Positions 1 to 7,716 of a stretch of DNA of 13,871 bases are shown here, piece after piece (positions within the stretch are counted from its first letter, which is position 1; the number at the start of each line of letters is the position of its first letter). Origin of the DNA: Physocladia obscura (Eukaryota; Chytridiomycota; Chytridiomycetes; Chytridiales; Chytriomycetaceae); the NCBI GenBank assembly GCA_027596945.1, contig JADGJH010000391.1, positions 1 to 13,871 on the forward strand. The letters are read 5' to 3'. Below the pieces are notes generated by a model. It was not told the origin of the DNA. It saw only the letters and a program-made list of their open reading frames with translations, and made no database searches. Both the position numbers and the translations under genes were made by a program.

Positions 1-417
1 CATTTCCCCTGAGAGCTGCTACTCATCTTTATTTAGGTTATGAATGGTGTTGCACAACAATAAAAACATCCCCAAATCCACCACCTTTTGGCTTTTCTGA
101 CAGCATGGCTATGCAATTTGCAACTCATTGGAAGCAATGCCCCCTATTTTCCGTCCCACATCTTCCTCCCTCATCAACACCAGCACCCCTCTCACCTTCA
201 CTCCCACTCACACTCCCTACTCTCTTCCTACCCTTTTCCCCAACTCCTCCCACCTGGCAGCATAAAAAACCCCTGTGAGGAAAAAGCCAACAGTCCCTCC
301 TCTCTATTAATCCACTTAGAATCACTCTCCTCACTCAGTTCTGTCCTTCTATACTCTGTGATTTTTTTGTTGCCCACCAATTCTCTTTGACTGTTGCTTT
401 TTCTTGCTCTCATTGTC
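1..417. other. gene-free pyrimidine-rich stretch
   Basis: The plus strand is C/T-rich, especially about 150-340. Open frames on both strands here are low-complexity Ser/Leu/Pro/His or their Arg/Glu antisense and match no family I know. It may be the 3' tail of the minus-strand retroelement that starts at about 418, but no poly-A tail or target-site duplication could be recognised. Confidence 0.5.
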
Positions 418-1094
418 TTACTTTTTCTGTTTTGGCATGGTGCTTGCACTATTTCTAGTTCCTGTATGTGTAAACTGTCCCATTTGTTTCTCCTCTTCCA
501 CTCTTTGTAGAGCTTCTATTTGCATCTTTTGTAGTAGTTGTTCTTCTTGATTCAAATCTTCTATTGTTATGTCCCATTCTTCTTGATAGAATTCCTGTGC
601 CTTTTTCAATTTCTGCATTTTTACTGTTTTTGCTTGTTTTTCCTCATCTTCAGTTATTTGCAGTGCAAAAATTTGCATTTTCTGCAATTGATATTCTTTT
701 TCTTGATCTCCTTCTTCCACAGTTTCTGATGTAGTGTTCTTTCTTCTTCTTCTTGCCATAGCTTTTGAGTTAACAGCTTATCTTGCTTCTCTTTTTCTCC
801 TCTTTCTTCTAGCACCTCTGCTTGTTGACTTTTCTGTTCTTCTTTATGTGCTGTCTCTTCCATTGCCATATTTTTCTTTTCATGATGTGGTACTTGTTCT
901 TTGTTTTCACTTTGGGTTCTGTTTGCTTGTATTGATTGTAGTTCATAGACTAGATTTTTAAGTCTTATTTGTTCTTGTGGGCGTTTCCATGGTTCCTTTT
1001 CAGAAGTGGGTCCTATTCTTTGGTTGCTTTCAAAGTTGTATTCAAGTTCCTCTCTTTCTTCATTTGTTCTTTGCCTCTTCTTATTTTCTTTCAC
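418..1094 (-). pseudogene. Lys/Glu/Gln-rich coiled-coil remnants (two frames)
   Basis: Two overlapping minus-strand frames (654-1094 and 418-759) are joined by a frameshift at about 670-760. The same DNA reads NINCRKCKFLHCK in one and YQLQKMQIFALQ in the other. Together they would give a charged helical protein with a heptad-like pattern, including QKLWQEEEERTLHQKLW and two copies of LQKMQI-x-ALQ. No enzyme motif is visible. It may be the tail of the LINE or an unrelated captured coiled-coil segment. The strong hydrophobic frames on the plus strand here are antisense shadows of this charged sequence. Confidence 0.4.
504..707 (-). repeat. diverged tandem repeat, about 153-bp period, LQKMQIxALQ motif
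   Basis: Plus-strand TTTGTAGAGCTTC at about 504 and TTTGCAGTGCAAA at about 657 begin two similar segments of about 50 bp. On the minus strand they encode LLQKMQIEALQRVEEEKQ and QLQKMQIFALQITEDEEKQ. The 153-bp offset is 51 codons, so the repeat is in frame. Confidence 0.5.
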
Positions 1095-1116
1095 TTCTTC
1101 TTCATCCTTGTCACTT

Positions 1117-1400
1117 TCATTGCTTCATTGTTTTCCTGGGTATATTGATTATACCTTGTGGCAGTTTTTTCCTTTCCATCTTGTGATCTACCCATATTTT
1201 TGCAGCTTTTTTTCTTAGCCAGTAGTCTCCTTCATGAATGTGTTCATCTATTTCTCCATCTTTATTTAGTTCTTCATTGATATTGTTGTGTATTAGTTTT
1301 TTACATTCTAGACATAACTGTATTTGTGGTATAATTGTTTTGCCCTTTCTTTGTACTCTGTTTTTAGGACCATAAACTTTCATTGGGGTCTTGTCTATTT
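1117..1400 (-). pseudogene. LINE ORF2 tail fragment with a CxxC motif (broken)
   Basis: A minus-strand frame containing MKVYGPKNRVQRKGKT, then LCLECKKLIHNN, then EGDYWLRKKAAKIWVDHK. The Cys-Leu-Glu-Cys pair could be half of a C-terminal zinc knuckle of the kind found in many LINE ORF2 proteins, but I do not see the second ligand pair. No known domain was recognised. It lies between the Trp-rich segment and the coiled-coil segment on the same strand. Confidence 0.35.
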
Positions 1401-1461
1401 TCTTTTTTTGTTTAATTCCATTTTTGGCTTCCCATTCTACAGTTTTTTCACATTGTGGCTG

Positions 1462-1720
1462 CTACAATCTTTCATTTAGAACCTTGTTCAGCCATTTCCA
1501 GGAGTTGATTATTATGTTTTTTCTTCTATCTGTGTTTTGTACATTGCACTCTTTGACCATTAATTCCATAACTTTAGGAATGAAACCATTTCCTGCAATG
1601 TGTGCCCATCTGAAATCAAGTATTTGTTGTCCATAGTCCTTAAGTCCAGGGGACCATTTATTCCACATTTTTCTGTCATTATCAAACCATGTGCCAAGCC
1701 AGCTTTCATATCTTTGGGTG
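1462..1720 (-). pseudogene. LINE ORF2 fragment downstream of RT (broken)
   Basis: The frame reads ESWLGTWFDNDRKMWNKW and then WSPGLKDYGQQILDFRWAHIAG in blocks, with a stop at 1462. It continues upstream of its first Met to about 1720, so the Met is not a real start. Trp-rich, it resembles the thumb/connection region after a LINE reverse transcriptase, but I recognise no diagnostic motif. Position and strand, directly after the RT remnant and its inserted block, support belonging to the same element. Another frame just upstream (to about 1800) may carry the same reading after a further shift. Confidence 0.4.
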
Positions 1721-1796
1721 CTGCCACCATTGATTATTCCCCTCTTTCTTCATTGCTTCTATATCTACCATCAATTTCAATTGGTTCTGATTCTCT

Positions 1797-1850
1797 ATTT
1801 TTTTTTTCTTTCATTTTTTTCATTTTTCATTTTTCATTTTCTTGAGTGAT
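1797..1850. repeat. CATTTTT microsatellite-like tract
   Basis: A run of T followed by several imperfect copies of CATTTTT (about 1812-1842). Simple repeat at the edge of the hairpin-dense block. Confidence 0.7.
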
Positions 1851-1914
1851 TGGAGCTTTCTTTTATTATTAATTTTCTTTTTTGTTTTTATTCTCAAAGG
1901 TACAGATTTCAAAA

Positions 1915-1934
1915 CACAGCTCTTGGGAGCTGTG
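1915..1934. repeat. perfect 8-bp inverted repeat, 4-nt loop
   Basis: CACAGCTC at 1915-1922 pairs with GAGCTGTG at 1927-1934 around the loop TTGG. It would form a compact stem-loop on either strand. It is the first of a series of hairpins running to 2270. Confidence 0.8.
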
Positions 1935-2021
1935 GATATGGTCTGTTGGTGACAAAACTGGGTGTGTGCCTAGTGGCTGTCACACTCAGTTTGTCTGTGT
2001 TTTTATTTTAATAAAGATAAA

Positions 2022-2037
2022 TTTATTTTAAAATAAA
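2022..2037. repeat. 16-bp perfect palindrome TTTATTTTAAAATAAA
   Basis: The sequence equals its own reverse complement over 16 bp. It lies in an A/T stretch, so chance or slippage is plausible on its own, but it sits between two other inverted repeats. Confidence 0.8.
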
Positions 2038-2048
2038 AACAAAGTGAA

Positions 2049-2151
2049 AAAACAGCTGGCGCAGCTGGCTCCATCTCCTGGTGGATCTCTGCGCGCTGCG
2101 TGCATCAGCGTGACTGCCAGCAGCCAAACGCTGATGCATCACAGCTGTTTT
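2049..2151. repeat. nested inverted repeats, 103-bp foldback unit
   Basis: The outer arms AAAACAGCTG (2049-2058) and CAGCTGTTTT (2142-2151) are perfect complements. Inside them TGCATCAGCG (2101-2110) and CGCTGATGCA (2129-2138) form a second perfect 10-bp stem with an 18-nt loop. Two nested 10-bp perfect arms in 103 bp is unlikely by chance and resembles a foldback (MITE-like) or structured-RNA design. GC content is well above the flanks. Confidence 0.75.
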
Positions 2152-2207
2152 CTCTTTTTGATCAGTTTTTATAATATTTTTATATTTTTATTTTATATAA
2201 AGACAGA

Positions 2208-2238
2208 CAGACAACAGCCAAAGTGGTTCTGTTGTCTG
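2208..2238. repeat. perfect 10-bp inverted repeat, 11-nt loop
   Basis: CAGACAACAG at 2208-2217 pairs with CTGTTGTCTG at 2229-2238. It follows a short GACA repeat at about 2202-2213 and belongs to the same hairpin series as its neighbours. Confidence 0.8.
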
Positions 2239-2247
2239 ACAGGTTTC

Positions 2248-2270
2248 TGCATGCTGCACATCGGCATGCA
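2248..2270. repeat. 7-bp inverted repeat TGCATGC/GCATGCA
   Basis: TGCATGC at 2248-2254 pairs with GCATGCA at 2264-2270 over a 9-nt loop. It is the last stem of the series before the sequence becomes A/T-rich. Confidence 0.7.
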
Positions 2271-2453
2271 TTTTCGCAACGGTTTGTTTTTGTCCCTTGG
2301 AAAAATTTACTGTGCAATTTTTTAAATAAAAAAAATAATAAAAACTATTTATTTATTTTTATTTATTTAATTTGGACCAAAATAATAATAATAAAATATG
2401 TTTTATTTATTTATTACTATTTCTTTGCATTACTTGTTTTATTCCATTAACTC

Positions 2454-2905
2454 TCACCACAGAGTCACCAGAACTTCAACATAGCAAATTATCTCTTTTG
2501 TTTCTTTCCCAGTGTTAGTCAATACTTCTCTAGATATCCCACTGGGCCCAGTTGCTTTGTTGTGTCCCATTATTTTTAGAGCTTCTTCAATGTCTTCAGT
2601 TTTTAATCTCCTATCCATTGATTCATATATTTCTTGGTTAATCTCTTCAATTGGCTCATATGCTTTTTTGAATGTTGAATTTTGTTCAAATTCTTTGTTG
2701 TCTCTTTTTCTGAAAACATGTTTAGTTTGTCTTGCTACTTCTTCCAGTATTGTTTCTGCTTGATATGATATGTGCTCTTCTACTTTACCAGTTGATTTGT
2801 TTGTTTCTGTAATTTTTATTCTATCTACTTTCATATTGTTGTATTTTACAAGCATTTTTTTGAGGTATTTGGTTGGACTACTATGTGCCATTAAGTCTCT
2901 CTCTT
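2454..2905 (-). pseudogene. LINE reverse transcriptase, N-terminal fingers only (truncated)
   Basis: Residues about 100-124 of the frame that starts at 2891 read EDIEEALKIMGHNKATGPSGISREVL. This is the signature of reverse-transcriptase motifs 0-2 (I..AL..M..NKA.GPDGI..E.L) found in LINEs. In most LINEs the sequence after GP is Asp; here it is Ser, as seen in some divergent families. About 20 residues later the frame ends at 2454 in the hairpin/AT-rich block. The palm motifs, including the catalytic YxDD, are not present in any frame downstream that I could read, so polymerase function is lost. The frame is preceded by a frameshift at about 2900. Confidence 0.7.
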
Positions 2906-3322
2906 TTACAAGTTTCCTATTTTTTCTTCTGCAATTGTTTGTTGCTGTTTGTTGAATTGCTTTGTTGCATTTTCATGCTCTGTTATGAGCCATTCTACCA
3001 TATGTTTTTGTGCTTCTTCATCACTCTCAGTATCAAAATGTGGCATGTTTTTTTCTCCAGTGGTCCATTCCTCTCTTTGCATGTCTGCATTTGCAAAGTA
3101 TAGTTCATTTGTAAGCTCTGAGTCTATTATTCTACACCTATTGTTTTTTGCTGATTTTATGCATCTTTTCACTATTCTTCTAAGGCGCCACCATTTATCA
3201 TACTCTATTTGTTCTCTTGCTTTTCTCTTACCTCCTATTCTTTTGATAGGGAGGGTTACTTGTGCTACTTCAAGTATTGTTTCTTCCAGTTCTTTGATGA
3301 TGTTAGATACTTCTTGTATCAC
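2906..3322 (-). pseudogene. LINE ORF2 linker between endonuclease and reverse transcriptase
   Basis: This frame of about 138 codons begins in the shifted frame directly after the endonuclease segment and is rich in Arg/Lys and Glu (GGKRKAREQIEYDKWWRLRR near its N-terminal third). LINE elements usually carry a basic helical linker here, often with a WW or KWW motif, between endonuclease and reverse transcriptase. It ends EEKIGNL-stop. The next segment (VKERDLMAHSS) continues in another frame, so a further frameshift lies near 2900. Identity comes from position between two recognisable domains; there is no diagnostic catalytic motif in this part. Confidence 0.55.
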
Positions 3323-3992
3323 GTTAGGTCTGGTTTCCAGTTTTTACAGTCTTTATTTTTGTGTTGGGGGGGTGTGCATCCTATTTTCAGTGCCAGTCCA
3401 GTGTGGGATTTGATTAATTCTTCATCACCAGCTTTGGCTTTATAGTCTTTTGCCAATTTTTTGGCTTTTTCATAAATATTTGTTGAGGCTAATTTTATTT
3501 TGAGTCTTTCTGCATAGATTATCCAGTTTTCTTCTGTTGCTAGTGCTGTGTCTATCTTCTCGCTCATTATTTTTGGAAGCTGCTTAGTTGCTTCAAGTGT
3601 GTGTTTTCCATTGAAGGCTGTAAGTACTGGTACATGATTGTCATATAGTTCCACAAGGCTGTCACTTCTAACAATTATTTCTGCAAGACCCATTGTTTGC
3701 CAGATAGCATCTATTTTGCTTGCTTGGATTATTTCATTGTTTTTTCCACTGTTATTGTATTTGCTTTGTGTTTCATTTCTTCTACCAAATCTTGTATACT
3801 CTGTTTTGAGTGTATGTACAGCTCTGAATGTGTCTGTCAGTTGTGCTGCCTTGAAATGTTCAAGAATTCCATGCAGTTTTTTTGTTCTAGGACCACTGGC
3901 TATCTTTGAGTAAGAATCCAACTCCACATTTAGTACTTCATTCCAGTCACCCATCCATATTGCTTCACAGCTATTTTCTTTATCTAAATTTG
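3319..3992 (-). pseudogene. LINE APE-type endonuclease, C-terminal half (broken)
   Basis: The frame reads IWMGDWNEVLN at the start, then LTDTFR, then EYTRFGRRN, then ASKIDAIWQT, then YDNHVPVL. These correspond to the GDFN, D-x-W/F-R, YT, S-R-I-D-x-hhh and SDHxPV landmarks of apurinic-endonuclease-like domains that nick target DNA in LINE retrotransposition. The Asp-Asn pair of GDWN and the His of NHVPV are retained. The usual Ser-Asp before that His is Asp-Asn, and Phe of GDFN is Trp. The frame stops at 3319-3321, but reading continues in another frame (IQEVSNIIKELEE), so a frameshift lies at about 3320. Upstream it is cut off by the shift in the T9 run. Not functional as it stands. Confidence 0.72.
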
Positions 3993-4576
3993 TTTTTTTT
4001 TAGTATCCATTCTCTTATTTCCTTTGCATTTGCATCTGTGGCAGCTGTCAAGTTTTTATTTTCTTGCTCTATTATTTTGTCCTGTTCCACTATTCCCATC
4101 ATTTTATCAAATATTCTTCTGTCTTCTTCTTCTTTTTTCATCTTTTGCTTTATTATTATCTCTATTGAAGTTAGCACCAATTTATTTACCTTTTCTTGGA
4201 TTAATAGTGGCATTGGAGCTATAAATTTTTTTTCCTTTTCAGATTGTTTATTCATCTGATCCAGGATCATCACATTCAGCAAGAACTTTGGCTGTTGCTT
4301 CATTGCAGGTGCATGATAAGTTTGTTCTCTCTTTGAGTGTGCTCTCATTGAGTTTTGTTTTGACAGTTGGATGACCTCTTTTGAGACAATTGCACTAACA
4401 AAGTCAATGGATTGCAGGATTTGAGGCTGAAGGGTCACAATGCTGTGACTATCATGACAGCAGTGCAATAAGTTACCACTACTTCCTCCATTTAACAGGT
4501 ACACGCAGATGTCACTGCAAGTAGAGCCAGTAGCACCACTGCCCTGCATGCTTGCTTGCAGCACCGGTGAGAACAC
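3980..4576 (-). pseudogene. LINE ORF2 upstream part, endonuclease N-terminal region (broken)
   Basis: This is an open frame of about 198 codons. Its first ~60 codons come from the GCA-rich block and are probably not protein-coding. The rest is Lys/Glu/Ile-rich, containing KKEEEDRRIFDKMMG and ending NAKEIREWILKK. It then runs into a run of nine A residues on the coding strand (T at 3993-4001), after which the frame must change to continue into the GDWN endonuclease segment. The EIREWI...IWMGDWN spacing is what lies before the catalytic Asp-Asn of an APE-type endonuclease. The earlier endonuclease motifs (the ETK/Glu motif) were not recognised, so the start of the domain may be lost. Assignment is by adjacency rather than by a diagnostic motif. 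Confidence 0.45.
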
Positions 4577-5060
4577 AAAGCGTCTGGCAATGCAACAGAG
4601 GAGTGCGCAATGTAGCCAAACTCAAACAGACATCTGCGTAGCTTATCCTGGCTGCCCACCTGCAGTTCAAGGCATCAGTGCTCAATGCTGGATGGACGTC
4701 TGTGTAGCATTGTTGCTGCAGAGACAGCAGTTTTTCGATTTTTGCACATTTGGGGGTGGAAAAGCCAAATACATTTGTCCTCGCAAAAGCACAGTCCATT
4801 GCGATTTGTGCTGCCATTACCACACTTCATCTTGCCCCCGTTTTTGGCACTGCACAGCTTGTTGGCGCAATTGTGCACAAAGACAGCAGCTAAGCAGCTG
4901 CTTTGTCCCTGCAGCCCAACTTACTAGTCGCCATCCTGTCTCTGATGCTGCCAGCCACTGCACACCTGCATCTAAAAACAACTACTAGCACTGCAGGCAC
5001 GCAGCGGTCTGTGCTTTTGCGAATGCTGTTTGTTTGCTGCAGTGTTGCATTTGTGAAAAA
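4500..5060. repeat. GCA/TGC-rich structured block, no recognised gene
   Basis: This roughly 560-bp block is clearly richer in G+C than its flanks and full of CTGCA, CAGCA and TGCA words. It contains an 11-bp perfect inverted repeat ACGCAGATGTC (4503-4513) with GACATCTGCGT (4629-4639). A direct repeat is also present: GACATCTGCGTAGC (4629) and GACGTCTGTGTAGC (4695). Stem-loops at 4885-4902 (AGCAGCT/AGCTGCT) and 4989-5044 (CACTGCAG/CTGCAGTG) add to it. Both strands are open over long stretches, which reflects the lack of A/T-rich stops more than coding. It resembles the GC-rich islands at 2050-2285. Confidence 0.55.
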
Positions 5061-5850
5061 AGTGATGCGACTCTCAATTTCTTGAAAGTTTTTTAAAGCT
5101 CTCTTCACACTATGATCTGACTGACTTCTTGATGAAATTCAGGAGCAAGTATATCAGTCCTGTGGATTGTCTGTTTTTGTTCCCACAATTTGTCCAAAGA
5201 CTTGGGTATTCACACAAGCTGATGTAGAAATTCAATCTAATTTTCTCAAAGAATTTTCCAGAATTTTCTCAAGTATTCTCTTTCAATAACTCAACAATAA
5301 TTCAAGTGATTTCTAACCAATTTCTAACCACTTTCCAACTGCTTTCAAACCATTTTTCTTTTGAAGCATCTTTTATTCTTTTTCTTTCTTTTCCTTCCAC
5401 TCCAAAAACTATTTAAACCCCAACACTTTTCTTCTTTTTAAGAATTGGTCTTATCAAATAAAAGAAAATCTTTACTAAGTATTAAACTTCTACTTCAACT
5501 TTAACTCATACTTGAACCTCAAACTCTTATCATTTAGTTCTGAGATATCTAGTATTGAATAAGTTGACTCAAGCCATTACAACTACCAGAAATATTACTA
5601 CAAGTCTTCTACAACTTGCCGAAACCTTATGCCTGTTCCTATCTTCCATTTCTACTTTACTTCATGAGCAGGTACTTTTACAAATACACCAATATTCTTT
5701 ACTTGATAAAATAATGCTCTTGATTGGACTCAAATGCAGTTGTCAGTTTGAGCTGCAGAACATAATGAAGTTGAGCAGCAAAATTTTTGAAGCTGCCAAA
5801 CTTGATTTTTTGGTGAAAAGATTTGGTTGGAAAAGATATTACGCTCAATA
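5061..5850. other. gene-poor stretch with LTR-like traits
   Basis: No protein family was recognised on either strand. About 5130-5545 has traits of a long terminal repeat: CTATTTAAACCCC, a possible TATA-type box, at about 5409; CAAATAAAAG, a possible poly-A signal, at about 5455; and a C/T/A-rich region after it ending near TTATCA at 5530. There is no second copy in the window, no tRNA-like primer site and no gag/pol. An open frame at 5555-5851 lacks an ATG near its start and reads as low-information Leu/Ser sequence. Confidence 0.25.
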
Positions 5851-5853
5851 ATA

Positions 5854-5859
5854 TTTATT
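5854..5859 (-). terminator. poly-A signal AATAAA of the BSDC1-like gene
   Basis: AATAAA on the minus strand (TTTATT on the plus) begins 8 nt past the stop codon at 5868-5870. A very short 3' UTR is expected. Confidence 0.55.
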
Positions 5860-5867
5860 AATGAAAA

Positions 5868-7589
5868 TTATTCCCACGTGTCCCAATCTGTGGTTTCTTC
5901 GCCACCATCACCACTGCCACTATCGCGACTCTTTCCTTTCTTGCTTTCGTCAGACGAAATTAACCCCTCTTCACTCAGACTTTCAACCCCACGCTTATCA
6001 TCGCTGACTTCGTCAAAGCTACTTTCGCGATCACTACTTACTGGACTCTTTTTCTTAGAACTGTCGCCTTCCACAACTTTGATTGTAATGATTCCTTGAG
6101 TTGAGAGAACTGGAGAGGCAACATATTTGTTCCTTTCAACGACTGCCACTGCTTCACTGATTGTAACTGGTTCAAGTGACATGAGAGAATTTTTTGACGG
6201 CAGAGCGATATGAGGAGCAGAAGTCACTGCCTTTTCGATGCTTTTCCCCACTATTGTAGCCGTCTCAGCTTTTTCGTCTTCCTTTTCTTCTTCTGACGTG
6301 GCATCCCAGTCAAATTCCTCATTATTCAAGTCAGCATCTAATCCAAAAAAAAAAAAGATAAATAATCACTGAATGGATTCATTTACACAAAAATCACCAT
6401 TCATCAATTTTTTCCGCATTTCTTCTTCGCGATCAACTTCTGAGATTTTGAAAAAGTAACGGAGCCAGAATTCGTCATAGCTAATTGCAGAAGGAACTAT
6501 TTTTTTTTTTTTTTGCGTCAGTTAACATATTGTATGAAAAAAAAAGTGTACCTAATTTTGCCAATAAACCCCGAATTTCTATGTCGTCGTCGAACAATCG
6601 TGATATTTGGACTTTATATGCTGAAATTTCGAAATTTTCTTTGAAGGCGAAAAATCTTTGAATCTGGTCTTTCTCTGCAGTGCTTGATGCGTTTGCGGAT
6701 GGAAATATTTGAGACGGATCATCGAGATACGTGGATTCTGCATGGCGTAGCGTAATAACTGTTGCTGTTTTACGGTCGAATCTAACGCAAATAATTATTT
6801 GGAATTAAAGCAAAAGTCTACAAACTCACATAATGCTTCCTTTTGGTACAGAAGAGGATTTTTTTCCGGTACTCCCGCTGATAATATTAGTCGGAATCAT
6901 CGAACTCGCAGTGGAAATTGCATTCGACATGAAATTCCAAACCCCTGTCTCAACAGACTCCAAAAAATCTTCAGCCTTGTCAGCTAACAGTTCTATTTTT
7001 TCCACAGTTTGCGCAACGGCAACGCTATCGACAATTTTTGATACATTAACTTTATCCACAATTTTGGATACATTCACATTATCAAGAAAATCTTCGGCGC
7101 GGTCCACGAAGTCACCAACTGCTGTTGAAATGTTAGCAATAACTACGGAATCTGCGGTTGAAGATGATACTGCGGTATGCACAACGCCGGTGTCGGGATC
7201 AACTTCTGTTGAAGTGGACAATATCGCGTCATTTTCGTTCATCTGAGGTGGCTGTTCGTCGCCTTCGCTTGGCGGAACAATTGTGATGAATTCGTTGATG
7301 TCTCTGTAATATTCAAAAGTCAGCATTGCAAATGCCAGCTAAAATGGAAAGATAAATCAGGAAGAACCTGTCTAGTACATTTGCTACTGCTTCAGTCTGT
7401 TGCATTGTTTGTATGTAAAGATAAAGCTTTTCGAATGGCAGTATAATAACGCAAACAAGCCTGCTTCCGGACTGTGTTAACAATCGAGTTCCATGATGGC
7501 ATCGACATTGTACCCCATCCCCATCCGCTTAAGTCTGGTGCAACTATGGATTTTTCGGCTTCGGCATTTTTGGTTGTGTTGTCTTCCAT
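5868..7589 (-). CDS. BSDC1: BSD domain-containing protein 1 homologue, 5 exons
   Basis: Proposed exons (minus): 7461-7589, 6830-7338, 6552-6781, 6398-6496, 5868-6337. They join to 478 codons in frame, with introns of 122, 48, 55 and 60 nt. The N-terminus has GWGWGTMSMPSW and then LTFEYYRDINEF, matching the W-rich start and EFMKRDLTEF block of animal BSDC1. Residues about 225-315 form the BSD domain, with RKTATVITLRHAESTYL, then IQRFFAF, then VPSAISYDEFWLRYFF carrying the hallmark Phe-Trp pair (F299-W300). An acidic tail ends in TDWDTWE, like the EWEDWE end of vertebrate BSDC1. An in-frame TGA lies just upstream of the chosen ATG. Its cellular role is poorly known. Exon 2 contains tandem helical repeats. 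The exon 1 donor is uncertain (GC rather than GT fits best). The gene shares a 127-bp upstream gap with PLPBP. Confidence 0.85.
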
Positions 7590-7716
7590 ATTCAAAGATG
7601 TTTTTTGTCATCACACATATTTATTTGCAATACGATAAATAGTTGCAACCAAAACGCGTTGTATCTGTCCCCTCTTTTTTCGTCAGACAGTTGTGGCGGG
7701 GCCCAGCGTTTTCGAA
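7590..7716. promoter_or_regulatory. divergent promoter interval, BSDC1-like / PLPBP
   Basis: Only 127 bp separate the two divergent start codons, so promoter and both 5' UTRs must lie here. It contains AT-rich CACATATTTATTTGC, ATACGATAAATA, and a T-rich run with CGTCAG next to PLPBP. There is no clear TATA box. Co-regulation is an inference from the arrangement. Confidence 0.65.
7671..7690 (+). promoter_or_regulatory. possible splice or trans-splice acceptor ahead of PLPBP
   Basis: A pyrimidine run (CCCCTCTTTTTTCGTCAG) ends in AG at 7686, with a second AG at 7690, 26-30 nt before the first ATG. This is the layout of a spliced-leader acceptor in nematodes or of a 5' UTR intron end. No donor is visible in the short upstream gap, which favours trans-splicing if it is used at all. 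Confidence 0.35.

Larger units (their letters stand above)
1860..2450. other. AT-rich, hairpin-dense block replacing the RT palm
   Basis: Coding similarity to the LINE stops at about 2454 and resumes below about 1850. In between are at least five perfect inverted repeats within 360 bp (listed separately), then an A/T microsatellite-like stretch (about 2290-2450) of TTTA, AAT and ATTT repeats. Two GC-rich islands (about 2050-2150 and 2215-2285) resemble in style the GCA-rich block at 4500-5060. The simplest reading is a non-autonomous element or repeat inserted in the LINE, or a deletion filled with repeat DNA. No flanking duplication was found. Confidence 0.5.
418..4576 (-). mobile_element. 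degenerate non-LTR retrotransposon (LINE), minus strand
   Basis: Consecutive minus-strand frames read, in transcription order, as endonuclease-upstream region, APE-type endonuclease (GDWN, SKIDAIW, NHVPV motifs), basic linker, and reverse-transcriptase fingers motif NKATGPSGIS. Coiled-coil and CxxC-containing tail fragments follow. This order is that of a LINE ORF2. The copy is dead: frames change at about 3993-4001 (homopolymer), about 3320 and about 2900. The reverse-transcriptase palm is missing, with about 590 bp of hairpin-rich AT sequence in its place. The assignment of the tail (418-1400) to the same element is inference from position and strand. The outer boundaries are approximate because no target-site duplication was found. 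Confidence 0.72.

Noticed and set aside
538..1218. Hydrophobic Phe/Leu-rich plus-strand frames resembling membrane proteins
   Set aside because: They are the antisense of the Lys/Glu-rich minus-strand coiled-coil sequence; poly-TTC/CTT creates the hydrophobicity.
2949..3445. Plus-strand Ser/Phe/Cys-rich frames over the LINE
   Set aside because: Antisense of the endonuclease-linker segments, with no family signal.
4509..4988. 159-codon plus-strand frame with 18 Cys
   Set aside because: It lies wholly in the TGC/GCA-rich block, where TGC gives Cys by composition. There is no signal peptide or regular Cys spacing, and the minus strand is equally open.
6833..7246. 137-codon plus-strand frame opposite BSDC1 exon 2
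   Set aside because: Antisense shadow of a well-supported exon; Thr/Ser-rich without family features.
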